A model generated the notes under the pieces. That model had not been told where the DNA came from. It was given only the letters and a program-made list of their open reading frames with translations, and did no database searches. Shown here piece by piece: positions 8,378 to 16,640 of a stretch of DNA of 25,456 nucleotides (position 1 is its first letter; every line of letters begins with the position of its first letter). This stretch comes from Pseudomonadota bacterium. Lineage in GTDB: Bacteria; Pseudomonadota; Alphaproteobacteria; Rhizobiales; Beijerinckiaceae. The DNA lies in assembly GCA_023386155.1 (NCBI GenBank), contig JAEWKH010000085.1:1-25456 (forward strand). Direction: 5' to 3'. The position numbers were made by a program, and so were the translations under genes.

Positions 8378-9705
8378 AGCTCGACCTCGTTGCCCCTGAG
8401 GACAGGATTCGCGCGAAAAGTTGCCCGCCAGCGCCATGCCTGGCGCAGGATCCATACCGCGCATACGGCTTCGCCCAGCAATATGCCCCCGAGGGACCAG
8501 AGGGGTCCGCCCAGGACGAGCAGGATGGCGACCGCGGCGATGGATACAACCGATGAGATGATGCTCGCATGAGCCAGATGCCGGAACCGGCCGGCCGCCT
8601 GAAGCATGACGCTGTCGGGCGTCCGCAGGATTCTCATGAAGGTCACGGCCAGCCAGAGGGTCATGCCTGCGGCCAGGTAGGAGTGGGAGTACTCGCTGGG
8701 GAAGATCGCCTGCGGGCTGTATGCCGTGAGCAGAAACCCTGCGGCGGCCGTCGACGCCCATGTCAAGGCGAGGACGCAGAGGAACGTGCCTGCGGAGCGT
8801 TGAGCAGAGCGGAGGTCCCTTCCGGCGATCTGCCGCGCCATCTGAGGGCGCTCGAACTCGCTCAGGGCGTTCATCACGACGCCGACAGGTCGAATGATCA
8901 ATGCGCTGGCCGCAATCGGCGCGAATGCCAGGGGGCCGCTTACGAGCGTCACGATGTACGCATGAGCGTTGACCGTTGCCTCCGTCGTTATGACTCCGAC
9001 GAGCGACCAGCTCGAGTGTTGCCGCCATACATCGACGTAACGCGGAATCTTCGAGATCCGGATGCGAACGAACTGCTTGAGAAAATACTGCCGCCCGAAG
9101 GGCAGCAGGCTCATGGCGGCGCTGGCCAGAAGCGCCGCGTACGGCAGATTCGGCGATTCCGTGCCTGAGACCGCAATCAGGCCAATCCCGACCAGCAGAC
9201 CGGCGCTATACACAATATCCGACGCGACCGTCCGGATTGCCGCATTCGTTGCATAGGCATGCGCGCGTGCGAACCAGCGCAGCAGGGCGAAAGCTGCATA
9301 GCCCGAGAACAGCAGCGCAGCCTCAACGGGCACTTCGAGCCCCGTTGCTACGATCCAGAATGCACAGAAGGCCAGCAGCGACAGAACAAGGTTGACGGCG
9401 AAAAGGCTGTCGACAAGGCCCTGGCTCCTAGCTTCCTCCTGCGCCATCACGATCGGAAGAGGCGCGCAAAAGAGTGCGCTCCAGAGCCCGGTGCCGAACT
9501 GGGAGATGATGAAGAGAAAGGAGAAGCTCCCGAAGGCCACCGGCGACAGGAGATGCAGCAGTTGCAGGGACAGTATGAACTGTGCCCCAGCTGCTCCAAC
9601 CGGTCCTACGGTCGCCAGCGCATAGCGGAACAGCCGCAGCGCCACGCTGCGGAAATCGGCAGACCGGACCTGAAGGCTCATCACCTCAGCCATGATGCGA
9701 CTCAT
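8374..9705 (-). CDS. Wzx-type polysaccharide flippase (MOP superfamily)
   Basis: 443 residues with about 12 hydrophobic segments and the N-terminal pattern of oligosaccharide flippases (FRYALATVGPVGAAGAQFILSLQLL, then LLSPVAFGSFSF). These proteins move the lipid-linked repeat unit to the periplasmic face. The first ATG is used here, which overlaps the ligase gene upstream by 20 bases. ATGs at 9693 and 9681 are alternatives; the last would remove the overlap but has GAGGTG directly against it. It overlaps the GT2 gene downstream by 4 bases, so translation is probably coupled. The pairing with an O-antigen ligase-type protein and a Wzz-like protein indicates a Wzx/Wzy-dependent pathway. Confidence 0.92.
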   Translation of the reverse strand: MSRIMAEVMSLQVRSADFRSVALRLFRYALATVGPVGAAGAQFILSLQLLHLLSPVAFGSFSFLFIISQFGTGLWSALFCAPLPIVMAQEEARSQGLVDSLFAVNLVLSLLAFCAFWIVATGLEVPVEAALLFSGYAAFALLRWFARAHAYATNAAIRTVASDIVYSAGLLVGIGLIAVSGTESPNLPYAALLASAAMSLLPFGRQYFLKQFVRIRISKIPRYVDVWRQHSSWSLVGVITTEATVNAHAYIVTLVSGPLAFAPIAASALIIRPVGVVMNALSEFERPQMARQIAGRDLRSAQRSAGTFLCVLALTWASTAAAGFLLTAYSPQAIFPSEYSHSYLAAGMTLWLAVTFMRILRTPDSVMLQAAGRFRHLAHASIISSVVSIAAVAILLVLGGPLWSLGGILLGEAVCAVWILRQAWRWRATFRANPVLRGNEVEL

Positions 9706-11020
9706 ATGCTGAAAATCGCCCGGTTGGCTGCTGGCGTGTCTCGAGCCCGATCAGCGCAATCGACAAGACGAGAAACACCTGAACGATGCTGTCCCGGTCC
9801 AGGAGGCTGCTCTCTGTCATGTTATGTCCGGCGCAGAACAGTACGCAGGCCATGAGCATGGCGCCCCGTGACCTCTCCGTCGCACCGGACAGAAGCTTCA
9901 GAATCGGCCACGCGATCATTGTCGCGCAGGCAAGAAGAAGGCCAGGAACTCCAATCTGGACGAGCAGATCGAGATATCCGTTATGTCCGTTGCCGACCCC
10001 GGTCACCCAGTTGTTGGCATACCGATAGATCGGCCCCCCCAGGCCGATGTTCCAGAAGGAACCATAACCGGCGCCGAGCAGCCAGTGATCCTTGGCATAG
10101 GCCAATAGAACCGTCCAAATGCCGCCCCGTCCCGTCAAGGCCTCCTGACGCTCAAGCGGTGCAACCAAGTCGCCCCAATAGATCAGGCCAAGCGCCATGA
10201 CGACGACGCCCAGCATCATGGCCCCGCAGATGAGCTGAAGCAGGTATCGCGGGTTGTACAACGAGTAGAGATAACCGGCACCCAAGGCGACCATTGTCAG
10301 ACGGATTGAGGTCTTGGAACTCGTCATGTAAAGGAAATAGGCGCTCGCGGCGATGACGGCCCACCGCAGGATCGGGCGAATGCCTCGAGCGTCGAACGCA
10401 TATACGATAAGCGTGAATGCGCAGATCGCCCCTGCAAAGTTCTTCTGCATCAGGATGCCGCGCCAGTTACCCACCAGCTCAGGGTCGCCGATCTGTGCTG
10501 TCTGATGGATCCCGAAGTCCGGCCAGGCGATCACGGCGCAATAATTGGCAATCAGGACAAAGAGCAAGACGAGCCGTACGATGCTGACGGTTCTTTGGTA
10601 CCCCAGCTGCTGAACCGTCATGAAAACCGTCCACACGATGAGTGTGGTCAGCGCGATGCGCCGGATCGCGGTGTTGGGGTCGATCGCCCAGCTCATGCTG
10701 AGCCAGCACCAGCCGAGCGTCAGTACCAGGCCGAGAGGGATCGCCAGCAGGTGCCGTGGATACCGGGTCATCTGTGTTGCGCCGACGGCCATCGCGAAGA
10801 CTGCAGCATAGCTCAACTGGCGCATGACGCTGCCGCTTCCAGAGGCCATGGTATCGGAAGATGCATAGGGGCCGAGCGCCACCAGTACCAGGAGGGCGAA
10901 CAATGCGGCCATGGCAAGCCAGAGGCGCGGCTGATGCGCTCCTGCTTCCGAGGATGCTCTTCTGAAGCTGCCAGAATAGGACTCTGACATGCCTTGGATC
11001 ACGGTCCGGGAAATTGCCAT
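9686..11020 (-). CDS. O-antigen ligase family protein / Wzy-type polymerase
   Basis: 444 residues, strongly hydrophobic with about 11-12 membrane segments and one large periplasmic loop. Wzy_C/O-antigen ligase landmarks are all present: NWRGILMQKNFAGA (185-198) with the conserved Arg and Lys-Asn, SSKTS (234-238), LTGRGGIW (295-302) and GNGHNGYLDLLVQIG (343-357). The family either polymerises repeat units (Wzy) or ligates glycans to a lipid (WaaL). In an EPS operon with flippase and co-polymerase, polymerisation is the likelier role, but sequence alone does not separate the two. The first ATG has no strong ribosome site; an ATG at 10990 is an alternative. It overlaps the flippase start. Confidence 0.93.
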   Translation of the reverse strand: MAISRTVIQGMSESYSGSFRRASSEAGAHQPRLWLAMAALFALLVLVALGPYASSDTMASGSGSVMRQLSYAAVFAMAVGATQMTRYPRHLLAIPLGLVLTLGWCWLSMSWAIDPNTAIRRIALTTLIVWTVFMTVQQLGYQRTVSIVRLVLLFVLIANYCAVIAWPDFGIHQTAQIGDPELVGNWRGILMQKNFAGAICAFTLIVYAFDARGIRPILRWAVIAASAYFLYMTSSKTSIRLTMVALGAGYLYSLYNPRYLLQLICGAMMLGVVVMALGLIYWGDLVAPLERQEALTGRGGIWTVLLAYAKDHWLLGAGYGSFWNIGLGGPIYRYANNWVTGVGNGHNGYLDLLVQIGVPGLLLACATMIAWPILKLLSGATERSRGAMLMACVLFCAGHNMTESSLLDRDSIVQVFLVLSIALIGLETRQQPTGRFSAYESHHG

Positions 11021-11096
11021 TGGCGTCAGGTGAGCCCTTTGTGGATGGAAAGGAAAGCGGGTGAGCCTTAAGGCTGACCCATCGCTTCGACGGCTT

Positions 11097-12248
11097 CTAT
11101 GCGATCAAGCCAGACCGCTCGGCGTTGCCGGAGGGAGGCCGGCCCCCTAGCCTCTGGTATGACTCAAGCATTGTCTCGAAGGTGGCACTGGATCCGAGAT
11201 GGCCGCTGAGACGGCTCCAGGCCTCATACCGAGACGGATCATCGAGCAGACGGCTGATTTCCATGGCCAGCTTCCTGTCATCATGCGCATCGACCACAAT
11301 GCCGCAGCGAGTACCGTCAGGCGCCGTTACACCTTCGACCTGGCTCGGCACATCCGATACGACGACGGGAAGATGCAGCTTGGCCGCTTCGATCAGAGCG
11401 AGGCTGTGTCCCTCGAACAGGCTGGGCTGAACGAAGACGTCGGCATCGGCAAGCAGCGTGAGCGCTTCTTCCCTGGCGCGGTGACCGGCAAAGAAGACCC
11501 GATCGGTTACATTGAGTTCCGCAGCAAGGGATTTCAGTGCGCTCTCGTCCGGGCCGGAGCCGACGATATGCACCTCGACGTCAGGCATCAGAGCCGCTGC
11601 GCGCAGGAGCACGGCATAGTTCTTCTCCGGTGAAAGCCGGCCGATTGCAACCACTCTGCGACTTCTCGCCCGGAGCCTGTCCTTGGTAGCTGCGAGAGTG
11701 TCAAGGTGTTGCTCGATGCGGGGCGACAGGGCATTGGGAATCGTCAGCCGCTTGCCTCGGTAGCCGCGCGGCTTGTCATCGAGCGAGGCGCTCACCGTCT
11801 TTGAAACGCTCACGACTGCCTGAACGACCTGCAACGATCCCGTCCAGCGATCGGCAAGGTTCAGCAAACGGTTATAGACGCTCACCTGAGAATGGTGAGA
11901 AATCACGACATGCGTCGAAGTGCCGGCCAGCTTCGCGGCCACGGGCGCCAGGACGTTGGCGGCCGGCATTGCCGTAAACACCGTGCCGGGGGACTGCCCC
12001 CTGAACAGCCGAACCAATGCGCGGACGAGACCGAAGATGCCGCGAAGCGACTTTGGCTTTTGTGGAACGACATATTCCCACGGCAACGCGGAGCGGGCAG
12101 CGTGGCTCGTCTGACCATGCGGATAGAGGGCCACCAGGCGGGCATCGAAGCCTCGCGCCCGGAATCCCTCTGCCAGGTCCGCCCATAGCTCCTGGACACC
12201 GCCCGGAGAAGAATGCGACACGAGAAAGATGGCTGAGAGTCTGGTCAT
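11097..12248 (-). CDS. Family 4 glycosyltransferase (GT-B fold)
   Basis: 383 residues. Typical GT4 features are the N-terminal SHSSPGGVQELWADLA with the Gly-Gly loop, VISHHSQ in the acceptor domain, AIGRLSPEKNYAVLL (201-215) opening the donor domain, HIVGSGPDESAL (227-238), and the E-x7-E nucleotide-sugar motif from Glu279 to Glu287 (EGHSLALIE). It is expected to transfer a sugar from a nucleotide donor to the growing lipid-linked repeat unit in the cytoplasm. The gene is second in the operon, 81 bases after the ExoY-like gene and 76 before the ligase. There is no Shine-Dalgarno sequence; instead a perfect palindrome abuts the start codon. Confidence 0.94.
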   Translation of the reverse strand: MTRLSAIFLVSHSSPGGVQELWADLAEGFRARGFDARLVALYPHGQTSHAARSALPWEYVVPQKPKSLRGIFGLVRALVRLFRGQSPGTVFTAMPAANVLAPVAAKLAGTSTHVVISHHSQVSVYNRLLNLADRWTGSLQVVQAVVSVSKTVSASLDDKPRGYRGKRLTIPNALSPRIEQHLDTLAATKDRLRARSRRVVAIGRLSPEKNYAVLLRAAALMPDVEVHIVGSGPDESALKSLAAELNVTDRVFFAGHRAREEALTLLADADVFVQPSLFEGHSLALIEAAKLHLPVVVSDVPSQVEGVTAPDGTRCGIVVDAHDDRKLAMEISRLLDDPSRYEAWSRLSGHLGSSATFETMLESYQRLGGRPPSGNAERSGLIA

Positions 12249-12261
12249 TGAAATATTTCAA
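12248..12261. promoter_or_regulatory. Palindrome at the start of the GT4 gene
   Basis: TTGAAATATTTCAA is a perfect 14-bp palindrome in a very AT-rich 25-base stretch. It directly precedes and touches the ATG, occupying the place of the ribosome-binding site. It could be a protein-binding site, a leader hairpin, or a leaderless internal start. Confidence 0.35.
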
Positions 12262-12329
12262 TATTATTTGGCCTGAAGCCCCAGATCGCCGATCGTCTGC
12301 CGCGAAATGAGACCCTGCACCTGTCCGGA

Positions 12330-13163
12330 TCAGTAGGCCGCTGGATCACGAAGAACCAGGAGAACCGTCATGAGGAGAATTCTTATGTCGAAGGCCAGTG
12401 ACCAACGCCCGATGTAATCGAGATCATAAGCGACACGCCGCTCGGCCTTCCAGAGTTCGTCCAGTTCACCCCTTAGACCGTTCACCTGCGCCCAACCGGT
12501 CAAACCCGGCTTTACACGATGGCGAAGGGGATAGGCGGGGACCGCAACTTCCAGGTTCTTTCCAAGGACTTTCGTGTTCAATGCGTGCGGACGGGGACCG
12601 ACAAGTGACATCGTGCCCTGCAGGACATTGAAGAGTTGAGGCAGCTCATCGATGCTCAACCTTCTAATGACCCTGCCGACCCGGGTCACGCGCGCATCGT
12701 TGACGCTGGTCTGCCGTTCTCCGCCGAGATCCGCATCCGCGGAATACATCGATCTGAACTTCCAGATCTGGAACGGCTGCTGGTTGAGCCCCGTTCGAGT
12801 CTGGCGAAAGAACACGGGGCCCCGCGTCTCGAGCCTGATCGCAATGGCAGTCAAGATCATGAGAGGAGCCAGAAGGAACAACGCGATCGCGGCCCCTACG
12901 ATATCAATGGCGCGTTTCGCAAAGCTCGCCAGGTCTGGCTTCTGGCCTTGCGCAGCGCACGGCGCGCCCCTCCTCTCATCCAAAGGAAAGGCAAAGGCCT
13001 CCCCCTCCGCGCCGAGCGCAAGCGCTTGAATCTTGGACAGAGGCGCCCAGGCCAGGGTCTGGCGCTGAGAAGATCTCTCGTGCGAAGCAACATTGATGTA
13101 AATCGAATGATTTTCCGCGCCTGAAACGCTCTTATATTCAGCCGAATGCAACATCGAAGCCAT
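12330..13163 (-). CDS. ExoY-like undecaprenyl-phosphate sugar phosphotransferase
   Basis: 277 residues. It starts EPS synthesis by moving a sugar-1-phosphate, often galactose or glucose, from UDP-sugar to undecaprenyl phosphate. A variable N-terminal tail of about 80 residues precedes FAKRAIDIVGAA and one membrane segment (about 88-108). The catalytic core follows: GPVFFRQTRTG (115-125), WKFRSMY (134-140), SIDELPQLFNVLQG with the Asp172-Glu173 dyad, SLVGPRPH (186-193), and VKPGLTGWAQVNG (217-229). This is the short ExoY architecture, without the four-helix N-terminal domain of WbaP or WcaJ. GGAA lies 8 bases before an internal ATG at 13154, which may be the true start. It is the first gene of the operon and divergent from the ExoX-like gene, as exoY is close to exoX in rhizobia. 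Confidence 0.95.
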   Translation of the reverse strand: MASMLHSAEYKSVSGAENHSIYINVASHERSSQRQTLAWAPLSKIQALALGAEGEAFAFPLDERRGAPCAAQGQKPDLASFAKRAIDIVGAAIALFLLAPLMILTAIAIRLETRGPVFFRQTRTGLNQQPFQIWKFRSMYSADADLGGERQTSVNDARVTRVGRVIRRLSIDELPQLFNVLQGTMSLVGPRPHALNTKVLGKNLEVAVPAYPLRHRVKPGLTGWAQVNGLRGELDELWKAERRVAYDLDYIGRWSLAFDIRILLMTVLLVLRDPAAY

Positions 13164-13216
13164 TTCCCGCGGCCATAACCCTACGTTATTTCCGAAACGT
13201 TAATCATAAAGTCGGT

Positions 13217-13306
13217 TAGGCCATCAACCATAATTTATACCTTTTGGCCTATATACCTCCAAATTCCCACAACTTTAGAGGGCATGGACTAGGCCAGATG
13301 GCCTAG
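13217..13306. promoter_or_regulatory. Divergent promoter region with TAGGCC inverted repeats
   Basis: The 159-base AT-rich gap between the ExoY-like and ExoX-like genes holds TAGGCC (13217-13222) facing GGCCTA (13246-13251). It also holds the 18-bp palindrome CTAGGCCA-GA-TGGCCTAG (13289-13306), about 17 bases before the ExoX-like ATG. The spacing and repetition suggest sites for a dimeric regulator acting on both genes. Exact -35/-10 boxes could not be placed. Confidence 0.55.
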
Positions 13307-13322
13307 CTTCTGAGGGCGGACG

Positions 13323-13619
13323 ATGAGGGGTACAATAATTCAGACCTTCGGAGTGGTCTTTTGGAATGCCGGAACATCCCCGCGTGTAGGAGCAGCAATG
13401 GTCATATTGGTTACAGCTGCCGTCGCGGGCGGAATCATAACCGCTCTAAGCCTTTGGAATCATGGAATCTTCCTGGCATTGGCGTGTGCCCCTCTAGGCG
13501 GCAGCCTTGTCGCCGTCATTGCCGCGGCCTTTTTCTCAGTCACCCGCCAACGCTCGAAACGCGACCGGGTGAGTCGGCCCAAATCCCGTCCCGCCAGCTG
13601 GCAGGATACGCCACCCTAA
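13323..13619 (+). CDS. Small two-helix membrane protein, ExoX-like EPS repressor candidate
   Basis: 98 residues with two hydrophobic segments (about 24-43 and 49-71) joined by a short turn (LWNHG) and a basic, Pro-rich cytoplasmic tail (about 72-98). GAGGGCGG lies 5 bases before the ATG, a strong ribosome site. Size, topology and position beside the ExoY-like gene resemble rhizobial ExoX/SyrA-type proteins, which lower EPS output after transcription, probably by acting on ExoY; their ratio sets EPS yield. Residue identity to that family is weak by eye, so this call leans on context. It might instead be an unrelated small membrane protein. Confidence 0.7.
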   Translation: MRGTIIQTFGVVFWNAGTSPRVGAAMVILVTAAVAGGIITALSLWNHGIFLALACAPLGGSLVAVIAAAFFSVTRQRSKRDRVSRPKSRPASWQDTPP

Positions 13620-13648
13620 CCCTCAACTGCCCTCCAGTACTAATACTT

Positions 13649-13656
13649 TAGGCCTA
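13649..13656. promoter_or_regulatory. TAGGCCTA palindrome upstream of the RTX gene
   Basis: A perfect 8-bp palindrome in the AT-rich 146-base gap before the RTX gene, followed 6 bases later by a second partial copy (TAGGCA, 13663-13668). It shares its core with the sites at 13217-13306 and 16974-16991. Confidence 0.35.
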
Positions 13657-13765
13657 TTCCCTTAGGCATATGCAGCAATTATATAATTACGTAACGTAAT
13701 ATTAACTAGTGTTTACTAATTCTCCATGTCATTGCGCCCTTCCGAAGTAATATTTCCTAGGGGCT

Positions 13766-15007
13766 ATGATGACGACTACCAATACCGCTCAAAGCTATAT
13801 CGGGCTCTTGGCGCGTCACGAGGAATTCGTAACGCGATCGTCCGGCGATATCATCGTTACGGCCGGCGCGGGCGATGACTATGTAGCGGCCTGGTTGGGC
13901 TCCGACGTGCTGAGAGGAGGCCAAGGGCGCGACTACATCGATGACACAGGCGGGAACAACCTGATCATCGGCGATGACGACCTCTACACGGAGGAAGGTG
14001 GAGGCGACTGGATCCTGTCCTGGGGAGCTGACACGATCTTCGGGTGTGGCGGGGATGACTTCATCAATGGGCGCGGCGACGACGATCTGATCGACGGCGG
14101 CTACGGCAATGACGTCCTCTGGGGCGGCTATGGGTCCGATGCCATCGCCGGAGGCGCAGGAGACGACATCATCTACGGCGGAAGCGGGGCAGCACTTCCT
14201 TATTCATTCTCCATCACCGTCAACTACTCGGGACTCACCGACGCCTATATCGGCACACGCGTCTGGGAAGGCGTGTCAGGTGGATTCGCGCTGGATGACA
14301 ACTCCGCCGATTATCTCAGCGGAGGCGACGGCCGGGACCAGCTTTTCGGTCAGGGCGGGAACGATACCCTGGACGGAGGCACGGGAATCGATTGGATGGA
14401 TGGCGGCTCGGGCAATGACACCTATATCGTCGACGAGACGCACGACGTCGTCATCGACGCGGCCGGCATGGGATACGATACCGTCAAGACAAGCGCGAGC
14501 TTCAAGCTTTCATCGACGGCTGAAATCGAAGTTCTCATGGCAATCGGATCGGCATCGATCAGTCTGACTGGCAACTCCTTCGCAAACACCATCATCGGTG
14601 GATCCGGCAAGAATACGATCGATGGCGGCGCTGGCAACGATCGCCTGACCGGCGGAGGAGGCAAGGATGCGTTCCGCTTTGACACGAAGCTCGGCAACGC
14701 CAAGACGGATCGGAGCGTGAACTTCGATACGATTACTGACTTCAGCGCCAAGCATGACAGGTTCCAGCTCGACAACGCCGTGTTCAAGAAGCTTGGCTCC
14801 GGTTCCCACAAGGCGCCGAAACTCCTGAACAAGGATTTCTTTGTTAAGGGGTCAAAAGCCAAGGATGAGAACGACTACATCATCTACAACAAGAAGACAG
14901 GCGTTCTCTCCTATGATGCCGATGGATCAGGATCGAAAGCCGCGGTCGAGTTCGCCCGGCTGGAGAAGCATCCGTCCATAAGCTACAAGGATTTCTACGT
15001 CATCTGA
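13766..15007 (+). CDS. RTX-type calcium-binding protein
   Basis: 413 residues from the first of two adjacent ATGs; AGGGG is better spaced for the second, at 13769. Glycine/aspartate nonapeptides of the GGxGxDxUx type fill residues 33-140 (e.g. GGQGRDYID, GGYGNDVLW, GGAGDDIIY), 185-220 and 279-300. They form calcium-dependent beta-rolls. An insert at 141-180 lacks repeats. There is no N-terminal signal peptide. The last 110 residues (from DAFRFDTKL) match the C-terminus of the convergent GH16 protein and probably carry the type I secretion signal. No enzymatic domain is recognisable. It may be an EPS-associated adhesin or matrix protein. The repeats make other assignments, such as an alginate-epimerase R module, possible. 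Confidence 0.9.
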   Translation: MMTTTNTAQSYIGLLARHEEFVTRSSGDIIVTAGAGDDYVAAWLGSDVLRGGQGRDYIDDTGGNNLIIGDDDLYTEEGGGDWILSWGADTIFGCGGDDFINGRGDDDLIDGGYGNDVLWGGYGSDAIAGGAGDDIIYGGSGAALPYSFSITVNYSGLTDAYIGTRVWEGVSGGFALDDNSADYLSGGDGRDQLFGQGGNDTLDGGTGIDWMDGGSGNDTYIVDETHDVVIDAAGMGYDTVKTSASFKLSSTAEIEVLMAIGSASISLTGNSFANTIIGGSGKNTIDGGAGNDRLTGGGGKDAFRFDTKLGNAKTDRSVNFDTITDFSAKHDRFQLDNAVFKKLGSGSHKAPKLLNKDFFVKGSKAKDENDYIIYNKKTGVLSYDADGSGSKAAVEFARLEKHPSISYKDFYVI

Positions 15008-15012
15008 ACTCG

Positions 15013-15042
15013 TCAGGGCTCCAGCAAGGACTGGAGCCCTGA
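15013..15042 (+). terminator. Hairpin after the RTX gene
   Basis: Perfect 12-bp arms TCAGGGCTCCAG and CTGGAGCCCTGA with a 6-base loop, starting 5 bases after the stop codon. No T run follows, so it may be a weak terminator or an mRNA-stabilising hairpin. Confidence 0.6.
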
Positions 15043-15100
15043 TGCTTCCGGATCTTCCGGGCTTGGATCACCGACCGGACAACCGTCCGGTCCATCCCTA

Positions 15101-15326
15101 AAGCATCGGACGTGAAAAGTGGACTTGCACTTTTGGGATCTGATCCGATGCTTCTTCTATAAGCTGGCGCATCGTTGAGCGCGAAAACCGGATCCACTTT
15201 TTCGCACGATGCGCTAGAGCGGATTCCACGTCAGTGGAGACGATTCTGGAGCATCGGATCCGCTCGATGGAGAGCACATCGTTGAGTGCGAAAAACCGGG
15301 TCCACTTTTCGCACGATTCGCTAGAT
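15101..15326. repeat. Cluster of interspersed palindromic repeats
   Basis: Several nested palindromes fill the gap between the convergent RTX and GH16 genes. AAGCATCGGA (15101-15110) pairs with TCCGATGCTT (15144-15153). A second unit, 15167-15214, has GCGCATCGT/ACGATGCGC ends around GCGAAAA...TTTTTCGC and GGATCC. A diverged third copy lies at 15276-15326 and reaches the end of the GH16 gene. TAGAGCGGATTCCAC links the units. A relative is at 25038-25131. They resemble small non-coding palindromic elements of rhizobial genomes. Their hairpins could also serve as bidirectional terminators. Confidence 0.75.
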
Positions 15327-16640
15327 AATGAATATGTCCAGGTGGCTTATGGCAGCCTTGTTGCTGAACTTGGCAATCTCGACGAGGCCACCCGGATCGG
15401 AGCCGTTCTTATCGTAAGAGAGAACTCCGGATTTCTTATTGTAGACAAAATAATCGTTCTTGTCCTTCGACTGCCCTCCGGTCGTGAAGAACGCCTTGCT
15501 GAGCTTGAGAGGGTTGTCCTCACTCGCCTTCTTCAGACTCTTGTAGAGCGATTTATTGGCCTTGAAGAGCTCTTTGTCGAGGAGAATGGCGTCATGCTTG
15601 GCCTTGAAGTCTTTGATCGTATCGGTGTTGGTCTTGCTCAGTTTCGTGTCAAAGACGAAGGCGTCGCTTCCGGCTCCCCCGATCAGGACATCACGGTTGC
15701 TCTTCCCATTGATTATGTCGTTGCCGCTGTTTCCAGCAAGCGTGTTTCTCGCACTCGTCCCTGTGAGAAATTTGTCGAGGGAGGCCTCGACAGGCGGAAG
15801 CGTCCCATCCGGAGGCGAAGAATGCGGCACATCCGGAACTCTATCTGGCTTTGCGCTGTAAGCCCTGATGTAATCGATCTTGAATGACGCGGAGAAGCTC
15901 TCGTTATCGGCAGGTCGCCCTTCCCAATCGCCTCCGACATTCAGGTTCGCAATCATATACATGGGTTTGTGCATGTCGCTCGGAGTGGCAACCTGAGCCA
16001 CTTTCACTCCGTCGACGTACCATGTGATCATGTCCGCCTGCCAATCGACTCCATAGGTGTGGAAGCGCGCCGAGGCATCGGAGATCGAGGTTCCGGCAGA
16101 TGTCTGATAATGGGCATCATCGATCTTCCTTGCCCCATCCACCTGGCTGTGAACCGTCGAGTACACGGTTGTCGGATCTGAGCCGAGGATCTCCATGACA
16201 TCGAGTTCCGGCGGCCACGAGTTGTCGGCCGGAAGCAACCAGAAGGCCGGCAATGTGCCTGCCGAATGGCTTACCTGAGCTCGAATCTCGAAATAACCAT
16301 AGAGCTGAGAGAACTCGTGATAGGTCGTTATCACACCCGAGGTGTACTTATATGAACCCTTAGGATCGCGATAAAGAACGTCCGAGCGCTGGGCCGATAT
16401 CGTAAGTATGCCGTTCTCAACGTTGAAGGTTCCATTGGCTCCCGGATCATAGGGATCGGCCTGCAAGTACCACGTATCGCTCGCTCCCGACCAAGCAAAG
16501 CCTTGGTTGGCCCACGATGCCATTGCGAAGCCAGGACGGGTGTCCAGACCGCTTCTTCCGTTCCAGATCTGGAAGCTGTCGAATTCTTCCGCGAACGTCA
16601 GCGTGGCGGTGCTGAGAAGATTACCGGGATCGATAGACAT
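15321..16640 (-). CDS. GH16 endo-beta-glucanase with RTX secretion module
   Basis: 439 residues. The GH16 domain spans about 12-263; the active site is ELDVME with Glu145 nucleophile, Asp147 and Glu150 acid/base in the order E-x-D-x-x-E. Flanking motifs include GYFEIRAQV, AFWLLPA, FHTYGVDWQADMITWYVDG and IDYIRAY. A Pro-rich linker leads to RTX repeats (GNSGNDIING, GGAGSDAFV, about 303-328) and a C-terminal module shared with the RTX protein opposite. There is no N-terminal signal, consistent with type I secretion. This architecture recalls ExsH of Sinorhizobium, a secreted GH16-RTX enzyme that shortens succinoglycan. A strong GAGGGA ribosome site lies 4 bases before the ATG. It probably trims the EPS made by this locus; the exact bond is unknown. 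Confidence 0.94.
   Translation of the reverse strand: MSIDPGNLLSTATLTFAEEFDSFQIWNGRSGLDTRPGFAMASWANQGFAWSGASDTWYLQADPYDPGANGTFNVENGILTISAQRSDVLYRDPKGSYKYTSGVITTYHEFSQLYGYFEIRAQVSHSAGTLPAFWLLPADNSWPPELDVMEILGSDPTTVYSTVHSQVDGARKIDDAHYQTSAGTSISDASARFHTYGVDWQADMITWYVDGVKVAQVATPSDMHKPMYMIANLNVGGDWEGRPADNESFSASFKIDYIRAYSAKPDRVPDVPHSSPPDGTLPPVEASLDKFLTGTSARNTLAGNSGNDIINGKSNRDVLIGGAGSDAFVFDTKLSKTNTDTIKDFKAKHDAILLDKELFKANKSLYKSLKKASEDNPLKLSKAFFTTGGQSKDKNDYFVYNKKSGVLSYDKNGSDPGGLVEIAKFSNKAAISHLDIFII

Noticed and set aside
8378..9028. Upstream extension of the GT2 open frame
   Set aside because: It lies inside the flippase gene, has low-complexity composition, and the GT2 fold begins exactly at the ATG overlapping the flippase stop.
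13766..14400. Glycine-rich tandem repeats as a possible CRISPR or DNA satellite
   Set aside because: The periodicity is at the protein level (RTX nonapeptides) and the DNA units are degenerate; no spacer-repeat structure exists here or elsewhere in the window.
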